A stretch of 64,000 nucleotides of DNA from WLWS01 sp965243105 (lineage in GTDB: Bacteria > Pseudomonadota > Gammaproteobacteria > Eutrophobiales > Eutrophobiaceae), in contig CBDEUC010000003.1 in NCBI GenBank assembly GCA_965243105.1, forward strand, positions 1,922,001-1,986,000. Reading direction: 5' to 3'. The position numbers were made by a program, and so were the translations under genes. The notes beneath the pieces are model-generated. The model was not told where the DNA came from. It saw nothing but the letters and a program-made list of their open reading frames with translations, and searched no databases. Numbering within the stretch: the stretch's first letter is position 1; every line of letters starts with the position of its first letter. Below are positions 41,525-50,423 of this stretch, in pieces.

Positions 41525-43153
41525 ATGAACCTTGCTGAATCAATGCTGAACGGATTGAAAGCCCATGGCGTGGAAGAGATATTTGGTATTCCCGGCGACT
41601 TCGCCCTGCCACTGTTCAAGGTCATGGAAGAATCAGCCATCCTTCCCCTGTATACCTTCAGCCATGAGCCGGCAGTGGGCTTTGCCGCTGATGCGGCGGC
41701 GAGGTTTCATTCAAAGCCTTCAGTAGCAGCGGTTACCTACGGCGCCGGTGCCTTCAACATGGTGAACCCGGTAGCGGCCGCCTACGCAGAAAAATCACCG
41801 GTCATCGTGATTTCCGGTGGGCCAGGTGAAGCGGATCGCAGTACAGGTTTGCTCGTGCATCACCAGGCCAAGCAGCTCTCATCGCAGATGAAAATGTTTG
41901 AAGAGGTTACCTGCGACCAGGTGATACTTGACGACCCCGCCACGGCCCCCGAGGCAATTGCCCGCGTCTTGCGCAACTGCATTCTCGAGTCCCGGCCAGT
42001 GTATATAGAAGTGCCGAGGGACAGGGTTTTTGATGAATGCGAGGCGGTGCCGGTGCTTGAACTGGAACCCGAGATTGATGCAGAAGCACTGGCGGCCTGC
42101 AGCGAGGAAATACTGGAAAGTATTAGAGGGGCCAGCTCCCCGGTAATGATGGTAGGCGTGGAAATTCGACGTTATGGTCTCGAGGACGAGGTAATGGAGT
42201 TGTGCCAGAAGCTCGATGTTCCCGTTGTGACCACTTTCATGGGCAGGGGATTGCTGGCCGAAAAAGACGTGGCGTTAAAAGGGACCTACATGGGGCGCGC
42301 CGGTGATGCCGAGGTAACCAGCATGGTGGAAAACTCGGACGGCTTGTTTCTTCTTGGCGTCCTGTTATCCGATACAAACTTCGGGGTGTCAGAAAAAAAG
42401 ATTGATTTGCGCAAAACAATCCTCGCCAGCGACGGGCAGGTGTCCCTGGGTTTTCACAACTACCAGGATATTCCCCTTGGTGCGCTGGTAAGAAGCCTCA
42501 ACAGCTACCTGGACAGTAGCTCCAGCGCCGCCGCAACACCGGTAGACTACCCGCACGACCTGGCGAACGATGATGAGGCTATAACGCCGACCGATATTGC
42601 CCGGGCAGTGAACGATATTTTTCGTAACGGCGAGCGAATGCCCATCGCTGCGGACATGGGAGATTGTCTTTTCACCGCGCTGGACATTGAAAACACGGAG
42701 CTTGTAGCGCCGGGTTACTATGCCACCATGGGTTTTGGCGTACCGTCCGGGCTCGGGGTGCAGGCAGCCACCGGCCGTCGACCGATTATCATGGTGGGCG
42801 ATGGTGCATTCCAGATGACCGGCTGGGAGTTATTAAACTGCAGGCGCTACGGCTGGAACCCCATCGTACTCCTGTTTAATAACAGTAGCTGGGAGATGCT
42901 GCGCGCATTTCAGCCCGAGTCAAAATTCAATGATCTTGACCATCTTAATTATGCAAACATTGCTGACAGCCTCGGAGGCAGAGGGCACCGTGCCACTACA
43001 CGCAGCGAGTTAAAGAGCGCAATGCAGGACGCTCTGCAGGATGAAAGTTGCTTTCAGCTGGTTGAAATCATGCTTGAGAGAGGGCAACTGTCAGCTACAC
43101 TTTCGCGCTTTGTGGATGGTATAAAAAATATGCGAGCCACGGCCTCAGAATAG
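41525..43153 (+). CDS. Thiamine-diphosphate-dependent keto-acid decarboxylase (indolepyruvate/phenylpyruvate decarboxylase-like)
   Basis: The 542-residue ThDP enzyme has the catalytic glutamate in FSHEPAVGFAADAAAR and the cofactor motif GDGAFQMTGWELLNCRRYGW-NPIVLLFNN. The lengths and motif spacing fit the pyruvate/indolepyruvate/benzoylformate decarboxylase group (IpdC/PPDC-like) rather than acetolactate synthase. It would convert an aryl 2-oxo acid to the aldehyde and CO2. With GAGGAG before the ATG and an Lrp gene opposite, control by an amino acid or keto acid is likely. The fused IOR elsewhere in the window uses similar keto acids. Confidence 0.87.
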   Translation: MNLAESMLNGLKAHGVEEIFGIPGDFALPLFKVMEESAILPLYTFSHEPAVGFAADAAARFHSKPSVAAVTYGAGAFNMVNPVAAAYAEKSPVIVISGGPGEADRSTGLLVHHQAKQLSSQMKMFEEVTCDQVILDDPATAPEAIARVLRNCILESRPVYIEVPRDRVFDECEAVPVLELEPEIDAEALAACSEEILESIRGASSPVMMVGVEIRRYGLEDEVMELCQKLDVPVVTTFMGRGLLAEKDVALKGTYMGRAGDAEVTSMVENSDGLFLLGVLLSDTNFGVSEKKIDLRKTILASDGQVSLGFHNYQDIPLGALVRSLNSYLDSSSSAAATPVDYPHDLANDDEAITPTDIARAVNDIFRNGERMPIAADMGDCLFTALDIENTELVAPGYYATMGFGVPSGLGVQAATGRRPIIMVGDGAFQMTGWELLNCRRYGWNPIVLLFNNSSWEMLRAFQPESKFNDLDHLNYANIADSLGGRGHRATTRSELKSAMQDALQDESCFQLVEIMLERGQLSATLSRFVDGIKNMRATASE

Positions 43154-43156
43154 TTT

Positions 43157-44083
43157 CTATTCTGCCAGGTTTGCCTGGACACCGGGCTTGCCAATACGAC
43201 TCGCGATGTCGTCGGCGAGTAATTGCGAAATATCCTTGTCGATTACTGACTGCAGTCCGCGCCAGGCAGGAACGCTATTCACCTCGAGCACCGAGTAATT
43301 TCCATTTTCATCACGAATCACGTCCACACCCGCATAAGACATGCCAATAGCACGGCTGGCATCTTCGGCCAGCTTGCGAATTTCCGGAGTGAGAACCGCG
43401 GGCAGGCACTTGCCGCCACGGGCGCGGTTCGTGATCCAGTGTTCTGAAATTCTTTCCATCGCGGCAATGGCATGGTTGGCAATAATGAATACTCTCCAGT
43501 CTCGACCTTGCCCGTTCTCATTGCCAATAAACTTTTGCAGGTAGAACACGCCTTCGACTTCTTCGGCCGAGGGAAGCTGGCTGGCGTTATCGATTAACTG
43601 TAACCCTCGACCACAATTTCCAAACAGGGGTTTAAGTACCAGCTTGCGGCCTTCCGTGCATTCTGACTCCACAATTCTTACTGCAGTATCCATGGATTCA
43701 CATACCCAGGTCTGCGGTGTGGGAATTCCCGCGCGCGCCAGTAGAAAACTGGTCATGCCCTTGTCTACCGTTCGCTCGATGGCGCGGGCATCGTTATAGA
43801 CAAGCGTTCCACATGCTTCAAGCGCATGAAGGATGTCGAGGCGAAAGGTGACTTCTTCAAAGCTACCGTCGGGAATGGCGCGAACAAAAGCGGCAGCCGG
43901 CAATGCTGCTTCAAAACCCGGGATAAATAATCCACTGCTGCCGCCCTCGTTTTGAATCCTGCAGTCCCCGATGGCAACACGCTTGCTGTTAATGCCATGG
44001 GAAGCGAAAGCATCGGCCAGCCTGGCTTCATGCATGCCATCGGTGTCTGAAAAAATGACTAACTCGATGCCGGAAGTTTCCAT
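43157..44083 (-). CDS. RimK-like ATP-grasp ligase
   Basis: The 308-residue protein has a short N-terminal domain and an ATP-grasp fold with VLKPLFGNCGRGLQLID (nucleotide-binding), YLQKFIGNENGQGRDWRVFI and the metal-binding VLEVNSVPAWRGLQ near the C-terminus. RimK, MptN/CofF and lysine-ligase LysX belong to this group and add glutamate or other amino acids to an acceptor carboxylate. It is divergent from a second ATP-grasp gene (44174) and convergent with the decarboxylase. Its substrate is unknown. Confidence 0.88.
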   Translation of the reverse strand: METSGIELVIFSDTDGMHEARLADAFASHGINSKRVAIGDCRIQNEGGSSGLFIPGFEAALPAAAFVRAIPDGSFEEVTFRLDILHALEACGTLVYNDARAIERTVDKGMTSFLLARAGIPTPQTWVCESMDTAVRIVESECTEGRKLVLKPLFGNCGRGLQLIDNASQLPSAEEVEGVFYLQKFIGNENGQGRDWRVFIIANHAIAAMERISEHWITNRARGGKCLPAVLTPEIRKLAEDASRAIGMSYAGVDVIRDENGNYSVLEVNSVPAWRGLQSVIDKDISQLLADDIASRIGKPGVQANLAE

Positions 44084-44173
44084 GTTGTTGTCCGAGTGAT
44101 TATTATCGTTAACTTCTCAGGAGTACGGGTGCGACATGATAACAATATTCAGGCAATATTTACCGGAAAGCGC

Positions 44174-45298
44174 ATGACGAAAGAACCTGACCTGCTGATT
44201 GTAGGAGCCAGCGCCCGGGCCGCGTCTTTCTCTGCGTACCTGGCCGGGTTTTCCCCAATCTGGATTGACCAGTTTGCGGACTTTGATCTGCAGAGAAATT
44301 TTCCCGGGCAGAAAGTGAATGCCTCGAGCTACCCGCCAGGCATCGTCGACCTGGCCTCGAGCCTGAATCCCATGAATTTTATCTATACCGGCGCCATGGA
44401 GAACCACCTGGATGTTCTGCAGCAGCTGCAAGCCAGGCACAAACTACTTGGAAATTCAGTGAAGGTTTGCCGGGCCGTGCGCGATCCACAATTACTAAAA
44501 GACTGCTGGGAAAAAGCCGGCATCATGCACCCGGAAACGCTGGTGACGGGCAGCAAGACCCCGCCCGGCAACTGGTTATTGAAACCCCTTCGCGGTTCCG
44601 GTGGCCATGGGATTCAAAGCTGCAAGGATAAAGTGACAGGGAAGGGAGATGCGTTTTACCTGCAGCAATACATCGACGGCGAAAGCCGTGCCGCGGTATT
44701 TGTTGGAAACGGAACAGCCTGCAGGCTGGCTGGTGTTACACGGCAACTCATCGGCGAGACCTTTCTCAATGCGGCGAAGTATGCCTACTGTGGAAGTATT
44801 GGTCCCCTCGATATTGACCAGGCAGAGAGGGAACAGTGGCAGGCCATGGGTGATGCGCTGTGCCAGTCATTCTCACTTGAAGGGATCTTTTGCGTCGATG
44901 CTATCAAGGCCGAAGGAGATATTTACCCGGTTGAAGTCAACCCCCGTTACTCTGCATCCGTGGAAGTGCTGGAGCGGGCCCTTGACCTGCCTCTTTTAAA
45001 AATTCACAGCGAGGCCTGCAAGGGGAAGCTCAACCTTCAGCTTAAACAGGCAAAAAACGTCATGGCGAAAGCCTACCTGTTTGCAGGCAGTCGGTTACGA
45101 AGCCCGCGGGAAGTTTCACAGATATACGTGGACACTGATGGTCTGAGCGAGTCCGCTGACATACCTGTGCCGGGAACCATGATCGAAGCGGGTCATCCGG
45201 TCATGACAGTATTTGCAGCCGCTGCCACCGCAGAAGCTGCACTTGAAGAACTTAAAACGAAGGCGACACTGTACTATCGTCACTTTGACAGGCTATGA
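44174..45298 (+). CDS. Second ATP-grasp protein of unknown substrate
   Basis: About 374 residues starting at the ATG 44174 (MTKEPDLLIVGASARAASF); an in-frame extension of 26 codons looks non-coding. An N-terminal Rossmann-like domain (LLIVGASARAASFSAYLAGF) leads to the ATP-grasp core: NWLLKPLRGSGGHGIQSCKD, then a metal-binding VEVNPRYSASVEVLE. ATP-grasp proteins of this type occur in cofactor and one-carbon pathways and in peptide-like ligations, but no exact family is assigned here. The divergent RimK-like gene is 90 bases away; together they look like a two-enzyme ligation system. Confidence 0.82.
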   Translation: MTKEPDLLIVGASARAASFSAYLAGFSPIWIDQFADFDLQRNFPGQKVNASSYPPGIVDLASSLNPMNFIYTGAMENHLDVLQQLQARHKLLGNSVKVCRAVRDPQLLKDCWEKAGIMHPETLVTGSKTPPGNWLLKPLRGSGGHGIQSCKDKVTGKGDAFYLQQYIDGESRAAVFVGNGTACRLAGVTRQLIGETFLNAAKYAYCGSIGPLDIDQAEREQWQAMGDALCQSFSLEGIFCVDAIKAEGDIYPVEVNPRYSASVEVLERALDLPLLKIHSEACKGKLNLQLKQAKNVMAKAYLFAGSRLRSPREVSQIYVDTDGLSESADIPVPGTMIEAGHPVMTVFAAAATAEAALEELKTKATLYYRHFDRL

Positions 45299-45328
45299 TT
45301 TCCAGTAAGCAAGACGGAGAAAAAACAG

Positions 45329-46096
45329 ATGAGTGAGCATGTATTAATCGAATGCGTCGATCGCGTGTTAAATATAAAACTGAATCGACCTGACAAGAAA
45401 AATGCACTGACCCAGGCCATGTACAGCAGCATGGCCTCGGCTATCAACGCTGCAAACGAGGACAACAATATTCGCGTGATCTCCCTCACCGGTTCAGCCG
45501 ATAGCTTTTGTAGTGGTAATGATATCCAGGATTTTCTCGGCGACCCGCCCTCGGGGGGAGAAAGCCCGGTACTGCAGTTTGTTAACGCGATTGTACACGC
45601 GGAAAAACCGATGTTTGCTGCAGTAAACGGCATTGCCGTGGGTATAGGGGTGACCATGTTACTGCACTGCGATCTAGTCTATGCCAGCGAAGATGCCCGT
45701 TTTCAGCTACCTTTCGTCAACATCGGCGTATGCCCGGAAGCGGCATCCAGTTTTATCCTGCCTTTCCTGGTGGGTCATCGAAAGGCATCTGAGTGGCTAT
45801 TACTGGGAGACAGGTTTGACGCCCACACTGCCTGCGAGGCGGGTGTAGTCAACTCGGTAGTTCCTGCTGATAAGCTGGAAGAAACTGCGCTACAGGCGGT
45901 GAACAGGATCGTTGCGCAACCTCCTGCTGCCGTGAGAACCACCAAGGCCCTGTTGCGTGCATCCATGCATGAGCAGGTGCAGGCTGCACGGGACAGGGAG
46001 GATCAACACTTCCTGCCGATGTTGCTTGGCGAGGAAGCAAGGGAAGCCATGACCGCTTTCATGGAAAAGCGGGCACCGGATTTTTCCCGATTCTAG
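45329..46096 (+). CDS. Enoyl-CoA hydratase/isomerase family protein
   Basis: The 255-residue crotonase-fold protein has the oxyanion strand SLTGSADSFCSGNDIQDFLG and VNGIAVGIGVTMLLHCDLVY, and a helix with LPFVNIGVCPEAASSFILP. The usual two catalytic glutamates are not both evident, so it may be an enoyl-CoA isomerase or a lyase rather than a hydratase. GGAGA precedes the ATG. It follows the ATP-grasp gene by 30 bases, so the two may be one transcript, and is convergent with the LysR gene. Confidence 0.88.
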   Translation: MSEHVLIECVDRVLNIKLNRPDKKNALTQAMYSSMASAINAANEDNNIRVISLTGSADSFCSGNDIQDFLGDPPSGGESPVLQFVNAIVHAEKPMFAAVNGIAVGIGVTMLLHCDLVYASEDARFQLPFVNIGVCPEAASSFILPFLVGHRKASEWLLLGDRFDAHTACEAGVVNSVVPADKLEETALQAVNRIVAQPPAAVRTTKALLRASMHEQVQAARDREDQHFLPMLLGEEAREAMTAFMEKRAPDFSRF

Positions 46097-46106
46097 CTAA
46101 ACATGG

Positions 46107-47003
46107 TTAGTTAAATTCATTTTTATCCATGGTTTTACAAACCCTGATCCAGGATTTCACCGCTTCGCTGTCGTTACGCTTTCGCGGAAGCACGAAGTAA
46201 AACTTTCGGCGCATGTTTCGACGCGGTAACTTCAGCGGCACCAGGTCGCCGCTGTCTATGTTTTTCTGCAGCACGATGCGTGACAGGCAGCCTATGCCAA
46301 GACCAGATTCCACCGCGTTCTTGATGGCCTCGTTGTGCTTGAACTCAAGGTAGATGTTCATATCGGGTAGTAAATCTGCCAGCGCCTGTTCAAACGTGAA
46401 GCGCGCACCGGAATCCGGTTCACGTAATATCCACGCCGCATTCCTGATATCTTTTCCTGTCATGGTTTTTTTCTTTGCCAAAGGATGCGTGGCCGAGCAA
46501 AACACCAGCAGTTCATCATCACGCCAGGGTATCAGCTCGAGATCGCGGTGCTGCACTTCAAGTTCGATCATGCCGATATCCACTTCGTAGTTAAGTACCT
46601 TGCTGACCACTTCCGGCGTATTGGCAGTATGCAGCTGTACATCTGCCCCGGGAAACTCGCCCAGGTAGCCGGCCAGGTAGCGGGTTGCCAGGTGATTGCC
46701 GATGGTAAAACTGGCGCCCACTTCCAGGTGTCCGGCGTGCGTATGGCCGCTGAGCTTTTCATCAAAGGCCAGGCACTGCTCCATGAGTTGCTCGGCATCC
46801 TGCCTTAGCTCGCGCCCGGTAGCATTCAGTTCGAGCCTGTTGCTGCGTCGGTCAAACAACTGCACCGCGTAGGCCTTTTCCAGGTTCAACAGGGCTTCGC
46901 TGGCCGCAGACTGGGACATGTGCAGGCTCTTTGCCGCCCGTGAAAGGTTCTGGTGTCTCGCCGCGGCAAGGAATACACGTAGCTGTTTCAGGGTGTATTT
47001 CAT
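46107..47003 (-). CDS. LysR-family regulator, YeiE-like, adjacent to sulfate activation genes
   Basis: The 298-residue protein has an N-terminal HTH (about 1-60, with LKQLRVFLAAARHQNLSRAA and MSQSAASEALLNLE) and an effector domain with SFTIGNHLATRYLAGYLGEF, WRDDELLVFCSATHPLA and WILREPDSGARFTFEQAL. These stretches recall E. coli YeiE, reported as a sulfite-responsive regulator. It is divergent from cysD with a LysR-type box between, so it probably controls sulfate assimilation here. The class match is from motif recall; no alignment was run. Confidence 0.88.
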   Translation of the reverse strand: MKYTLKQLRVFLAAARHQNLSRAAKSLHMSQSAASEALLNLEKAYAVQLFDRRSNRLELNATGRELRQDAEQLMEQCLAFDEKLSGHTHAGHLEVGASFTIGNHLATRYLAGYLGEFPGADVQLHTANTPEVVSKVLNYEVDIGMIELEVQHRDLELIPWRDDELLVFCSATHPLAKKKTMTGKDIRNAAWILREPDSGARFTFEQALADLLPDMNIYLEFKHNEAIKNAVESGLGIGCLSRIVLQKNIDSGDLVPLKLPRRNMRRKFYFVLPRKRNDSEAVKSWIRVCKTMDKNEFN

Positions 47004-47037
47004 GGTATTTCGGTGGAATAAATTAAAACAGATATAT

Positions 47038-47054
47038 TATCGGAAAAACCGATA
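47038..47054. promoter_or_regulatory. LysR-type box in the LysR/cysD gap
   Basis: TATCGG-AAAAA-CCGATA is a perfect interrupted palindrome containing the T-N11-A pattern of LysR operators. It lies about 35 bases before the LysR start and about 100 before cysD, positioned to control both. Confidence 0.65.
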
Positions 47055-47156
47055 GAAACATCCACAATATCCGGCTTTATTTATAGCATCCCTGTCTATA
47101 TTCTTGCGTTTTTTCAAGGGCCACCCGCTGTGGCTGTAACCAAGAAATGACAAGCG

Positions 47157-48059
47157 ATGACTGAACTTACCCACCTGCAGAGACTTGAAGCGGAAAGCAT
47201 TCATATCATGCGTGAAGTAGCAGCCGAGTGTGAAAACCCGGTGATGCTTTACTCAATTGGCAAGGATTCCTCGGTAATGCTGCACCTGGCCATGAAGGCC
47301 TTTTATCCATCACGACCACCCTTTCCCCTGATGCACGTGGATACCACGTGGAAGTTTCGCGAGATGATCGAGTTTCGTGACAATATTGCAAAGGAGCTTG
47401 GGCTGGACCTGATCGTTAATATTAACCAGGAAGGCGTAAAGCAGGGTATCGGGCCTTTCACCCACGGTTCCCAGGTTCATACCGATATCATGAAGACGCA
47501 GTCATTGAAGCAGGCGCTGGACAAGCACAAGTTTACTGCCGCCTTTGGCGGGGCTCGACGGGACGAGGAAATGTCCCGCGCCAAGGAAAGGATTTTTTCA
47601 TTTCGCTCGGATCAACATCGCTGGGATCCAAAAAACCAGCGCCCCGAGTTGTGGGATATCTATAACACCCGAATTCACAAGGGCGAAAGTATGCGTGTAT
47701 TTCCCCTGTCAAACTGGACTGAGCTTGATATCTGGCAGTACATCCACATGGAAAACATACCCATTGTGCCACTTTACTATGCCAAGGAACGTCCCGTGGT
47801 GGAAAGAGATGGCGTGCTGATCATGGTGGATGACGACCGTATGCCGCTGGAAAAAGGCGAGGAACCGGAAATGAAGATGGTGAGGTTCCGCACACTCGGT
47901 TGTTATCCCCTTACCGGGGCAGTTGAATCATCCGCGGCTACGCTGCCGGAAATCATCCAGGAAATGCTCCTGACAACCTCTTCAGAGCGCCAGGGCAGGG
48001 TCATCGACCACGACGCCGCAGCCTCAATGGAGAAGAAGAAACAGGAGGGTTACTTCTAA
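47157..48059 (+). CDS. cysD: Sulfate adenylyltransferase subunit 2
   Basis: The 300-residue PP-loop ATPase has SIGKDSSVMLHLAMK (residues about 33-47, the SGGxDS-like PP motif), MHVDTTWKFREM and GARRDEEMSRAKER, all diagnostic of CysD. It makes adenosine 5'-phosphosulfate from ATP and sulfate, driven by the GTPase CysN. The TAA stop overlaps the ATG of cysNC by one base (TAATG), so they are co-translated. The LysR box and regulator upstream suggest sulfur-status control. Confidence 0.97.
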   Translation: MTELTHLQRLEAESIHIMREVAAECENPVMLYSIGKDSSVMLHLAMKAFYPSRPPFPLMHVDTTWKFREMIEFRDNIAKELGLDLIVNINQEGVKQGIGPFTHGSQVHTDIMKTQSLKQALDKHKFTAAFGGARRDEEMSRAKERIFSFRSDQHRWDPKNQRPELWDIYNTRIHKGESMRVFPLSNWTELDIWQYIHMENIPIVPLYYAKERPVVERDGVLIMVDDDRMPLEKGEEPEMKMVRFRTLGCYPLTGAVESSAATLPEIIQEMLLTTSSERQGRVIDHDAAASMEKKKQEGYF

Positions 48060-49966
48060 TGGCACACCAGAGCGATCTTATTGAAGAGGATATCCTGGCT
48101 TACCTTGAAGCCCAGGAGCACAAGAGTTTTTTACGCTTTATTACCTGCGGTAGCGTAGACGATGGAAAGAGCACGCTGATCGGACGATTGCTGTATGACT
48201 CCAAGCTGATCTATGAAGATCAGCTGCAGGCCCTCGAAAGTGATAGCAAGAAAATGGGCACACAGGGTGAGTCTATCGACCTGGCGCTGCTGGTGGATGG
48301 TCTCGCTGCGGAAAGAGAACAGGGTATTACCATCGATGTTGCCTACCGTTTTTTCTCTACCGACAAGCGCAAGTTTATCGTCGCCGATTCCCCGGGGCAC
48401 GAGCAATATACGCGCAACATGGCGACAGCGGCATCGACAGCAGACGTTGCCATCATTCTTATTGATGCGCGCAAGGGTGTGCTTACCCAGACTCGCCGTC
48501 ACAGCTATATTGCGTCACTACTCGGTGTGAAACACATCGTGGTCGCCATCAACAAGATGGACCTGGTGGATTATTCAAGGGAAGTTTTCGAGGAAATCGA
48601 AAGTGCCTACAGGGACATGACCAGTGAACTGGGCTTTTCAGAAATTCTCTGTATTCCGATTTCCGCTCTTAATGGCGACAACGTTACCAGTGCCAGTGAC
48701 GCCACGCCATGGTATGAAGGACCGGCACTTTTACCTTTTCTCGAAGATGTAGACGTCACGCCGGAGCATTCAGCCATGCCGTTCCGCTTCCCGGTGCAGT
48801 GGGTGAATAGACCGGATCTTAACTTTCGCGGTTTTTCCGGCACGGTTAATGGTGCCGATGTGGAGGTGGGTGAAGAAATAATCGTCATCCCTTCCGGCAA
48901 GCGAAGCAAGGTAAAAAGTATCGTCACGCACGATGGTGAACTACAGCGTGCCGTGGCAGACCAGGCCGTGACCCTGACTCTTGAAGACGAGGTGGATATA
49001 TCACGTGGCGACGTCATATGCAGTGCGTCATCCCCGGCTGATCAGAGTAACCAGTTTGCCGCCCACATACTGTGGATGGCTGAAGACGAGCTGTTACCGG
49101 GTCGACAGTACCTGTTAAAGACCACCAACAAGGTTACGCCGGTTACCGTTACTGAACTCAAGTACAAGGTGAACGTCAATGATTTTGAACATGAGCCGGG
49201 TAAATCACTGGAATTAAACGAGGTTGGATTTTGCAATATCAACCTGGAACAGCCAGTGGCCTTTGATCCTTACGATGAAAACCGTCGTACCGGCAGTTTT
49301 ATCCTCATCGACAGGCTCTCCAATAATACGGTGGGTGTGGGCATGTTGTCCTACTCCCTCAGGCGTGCAAAGAATGTTGTCTGGCAGGAAATGGATATTG
49401 ACAAGAGTGCCAGGGCAGCAATCAAGCATCAGAAACCCTGCGTACTCTGGTTTACCGGGCTTTCAGGTTCAGGTAAATCCACCATCGCAAACCTGGTAGA
49501 CAAGCGCCTGATGGATATTGGAAGACATACCTACGTGCTGGATGGAGACAATATTCGACACGGTATAAACAAGGATCTTGGTTTTACCGACGTGGACAGG
49601 GTAGAAAACATTCGTCGTGTTGGCGAAACAGCAAAGCTGATGGTTGATGCAGGCCTGATCGTGATCACCTCCTTTATTTCACCCTTCGTATCAGAGCGCA
49701 GACTGGCCCGGGGCCTGCTGGAAGAAGCAGAATTCATCGAGGTGTATGTCAATACACCCCTTGAAGAATGTGAAAAACGTGATCGCAAAGGCCTGTACAA
49801 GAAGGCACGCGCCGGCGAAATCAAGAACTTCACCGGTATCGATTCTGATTACGAGGAACCGGAGTACCCTGAAATAGAGATCAGGACCCTGGAATGTACG
49901 CCCGAGGAAGCAGCAATGACTATTGTTGGTTACCTTGAATCCAAGGGCTACCTGAGTTCGCAATAA
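48059..49966 (+). CDS. cysNC: Fused sulfate adenylyltransferase large subunit / adenylylsulfate kinase
   Basis: This 635-residue fusion couples the CysN GTPase (about 1-440) to a CysC kinase (about 450-635). GTPase motifs are GSVDDGKST at 31-39, DSPGHEQYTRNM and NKMDLV; the kinase P-loop GLSGSGKSTIAN lies near 466-478. It stimulates CysD and then phosphorylates APS to PAPS. CysNC fusions are common in gammaproteobacteria and some pathogens. It ends 19 bases before the convergent GFA gene. Confidence 0.97.
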   Translation: MAHQSDLIEEDILAYLEAQEHKSFLRFITCGSVDDGKSTLIGRLLYDSKLIYEDQLQALESDSKKMGTQGESIDLALLVDGLAAEREQGITIDVAYRFFSTDKRKFIVADSPGHEQYTRNMATAASTADVAIILIDARKGVLTQTRRHSYIASLLGVKHIVVAINKMDLVDYSREVFEEIESAYRDMTSELGFSEILCIPISALNGDNVTSASDATPWYEGPALLPFLEDVDVTPEHSAMPFRFPVQWVNRPDLNFRGFSGTVNGADVEVGEEIIVIPSGKRSKVKSIVTHDGELQRAVADQAVTLTLEDEVDISRGDVICSASSPADQSNQFAAHILWMAEDELLPGRQYLLKTTNKVTPVTVTELKYKVNVNDFEHEPGKSLELNEVGFCNINLEQPVAFDPYDENRRTGSFILIDRLSNNTVGVGMLSYSLRRAKNVVWQEMDIDKSARAAIKHQKPCVLWFTGLSGSGKSTIANLVDKRLMDIGRHTYVLDGDNIRHGINKDLGFTDVDRVENIRRVGETAKLMVDAGLIVITSFISPFVSERRLARGLLEEAEFIEVYVNTPLEECEKRDRKGLYKKARAGEIKNFTGIDSDYEEPEYPEIEIRTLECTPEEAAMTIVGYLESKGYLSSQ

Positions 49967-49985
49967 GCTATTGGCAATGATGATG

Positions 49986-50420
49986 CTACTTCTTGAGTAG
50001 CATGTTGGGATCAGGTTGTTGTTCGTAGCAGGGTATATCACCGGGCAGCCTGACCCAGTCCTGCTTGCTGCGCGTCCATACATGCATGTCAGGATTGAGA
50101 ATATTCGTATCATCCAGGGTGCCTGGTTTTAAACGAACCATTTCGGGCTTTTCCGGATTTTCGTGGTAGATGCGGTTGCTGCAGGTTGGGCAGAAATAAC
50201 AGCGAGCAACATTGCCACTGTCTGCAGGACGATCAAACGCAGCCAGTTCTCCTCGCAGGACTTCAAAATCCTCTCGTTTTACAAACATGGTCATGCTGAA
50301 AGCACCTGCAGAGACTTTCTGGCAGTCAGTGCAATGACAAACTACGGTAACCAGGGGTGCTTGATTTACTCGATAGTGCACCTTGCCACACTGGCATGTG
50401 CCTGTTGCCGGATAGCTCAT
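49986..50420 (-). CDS. GFA-family (glutathione-dependent formaldehyde-activating-like) zinc protein
   Basis: The 144-residue protein has the family cysteine pattern: CQCGKVHY near the N-terminus, VVCHCTDCQKVSAGAFS, and CPTCSNRIY. Members bind zinc through these cysteines; the founding enzyme condenses formaldehyde with glutathione, but most homologues have unknown substrates. It is separated by three bases from the upstream TetR gene and so is its operon partner. An inverted repeat, ATGCTACT/AGTAGCAT, overlaps its stop codon. Substrate cannot be assigned. Confidence 0.88.
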   Translation of the reverse strand: MSYPATGTCQCGKVHYRVNQAPLVTVVCHCTDCQKVSAGAFSMTMFVKREDFEVLRGELAAFDRPADSGNVARCYFCPTCSNRIYHENPEKPEMVRLKPGTLDDTNILNPDMHVWTRSKQDWVRLPGDIPCYEQQPDPNMLLKK

Positions 50421-50423
50421 TGT

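Noticed and set aside
43157..45298. Tetrahydromethanopterin-linked C1 transfer, suggested by MptN-like and ATP-grasp genes
   Set aside because: No other gene of that pathway (fae, mch, mtdB, fhc) is in the window, so the assignment would be unsupported.
49983..50003. Hairpin ATGCTACT-TCTTG-AGTAGCAT as a terminator between cysNC and the GFA gene
   Set aside because: It overlaps the GFA stop codon and has no T-run on either strand; it may be incidental, so it is not listed as a feature.
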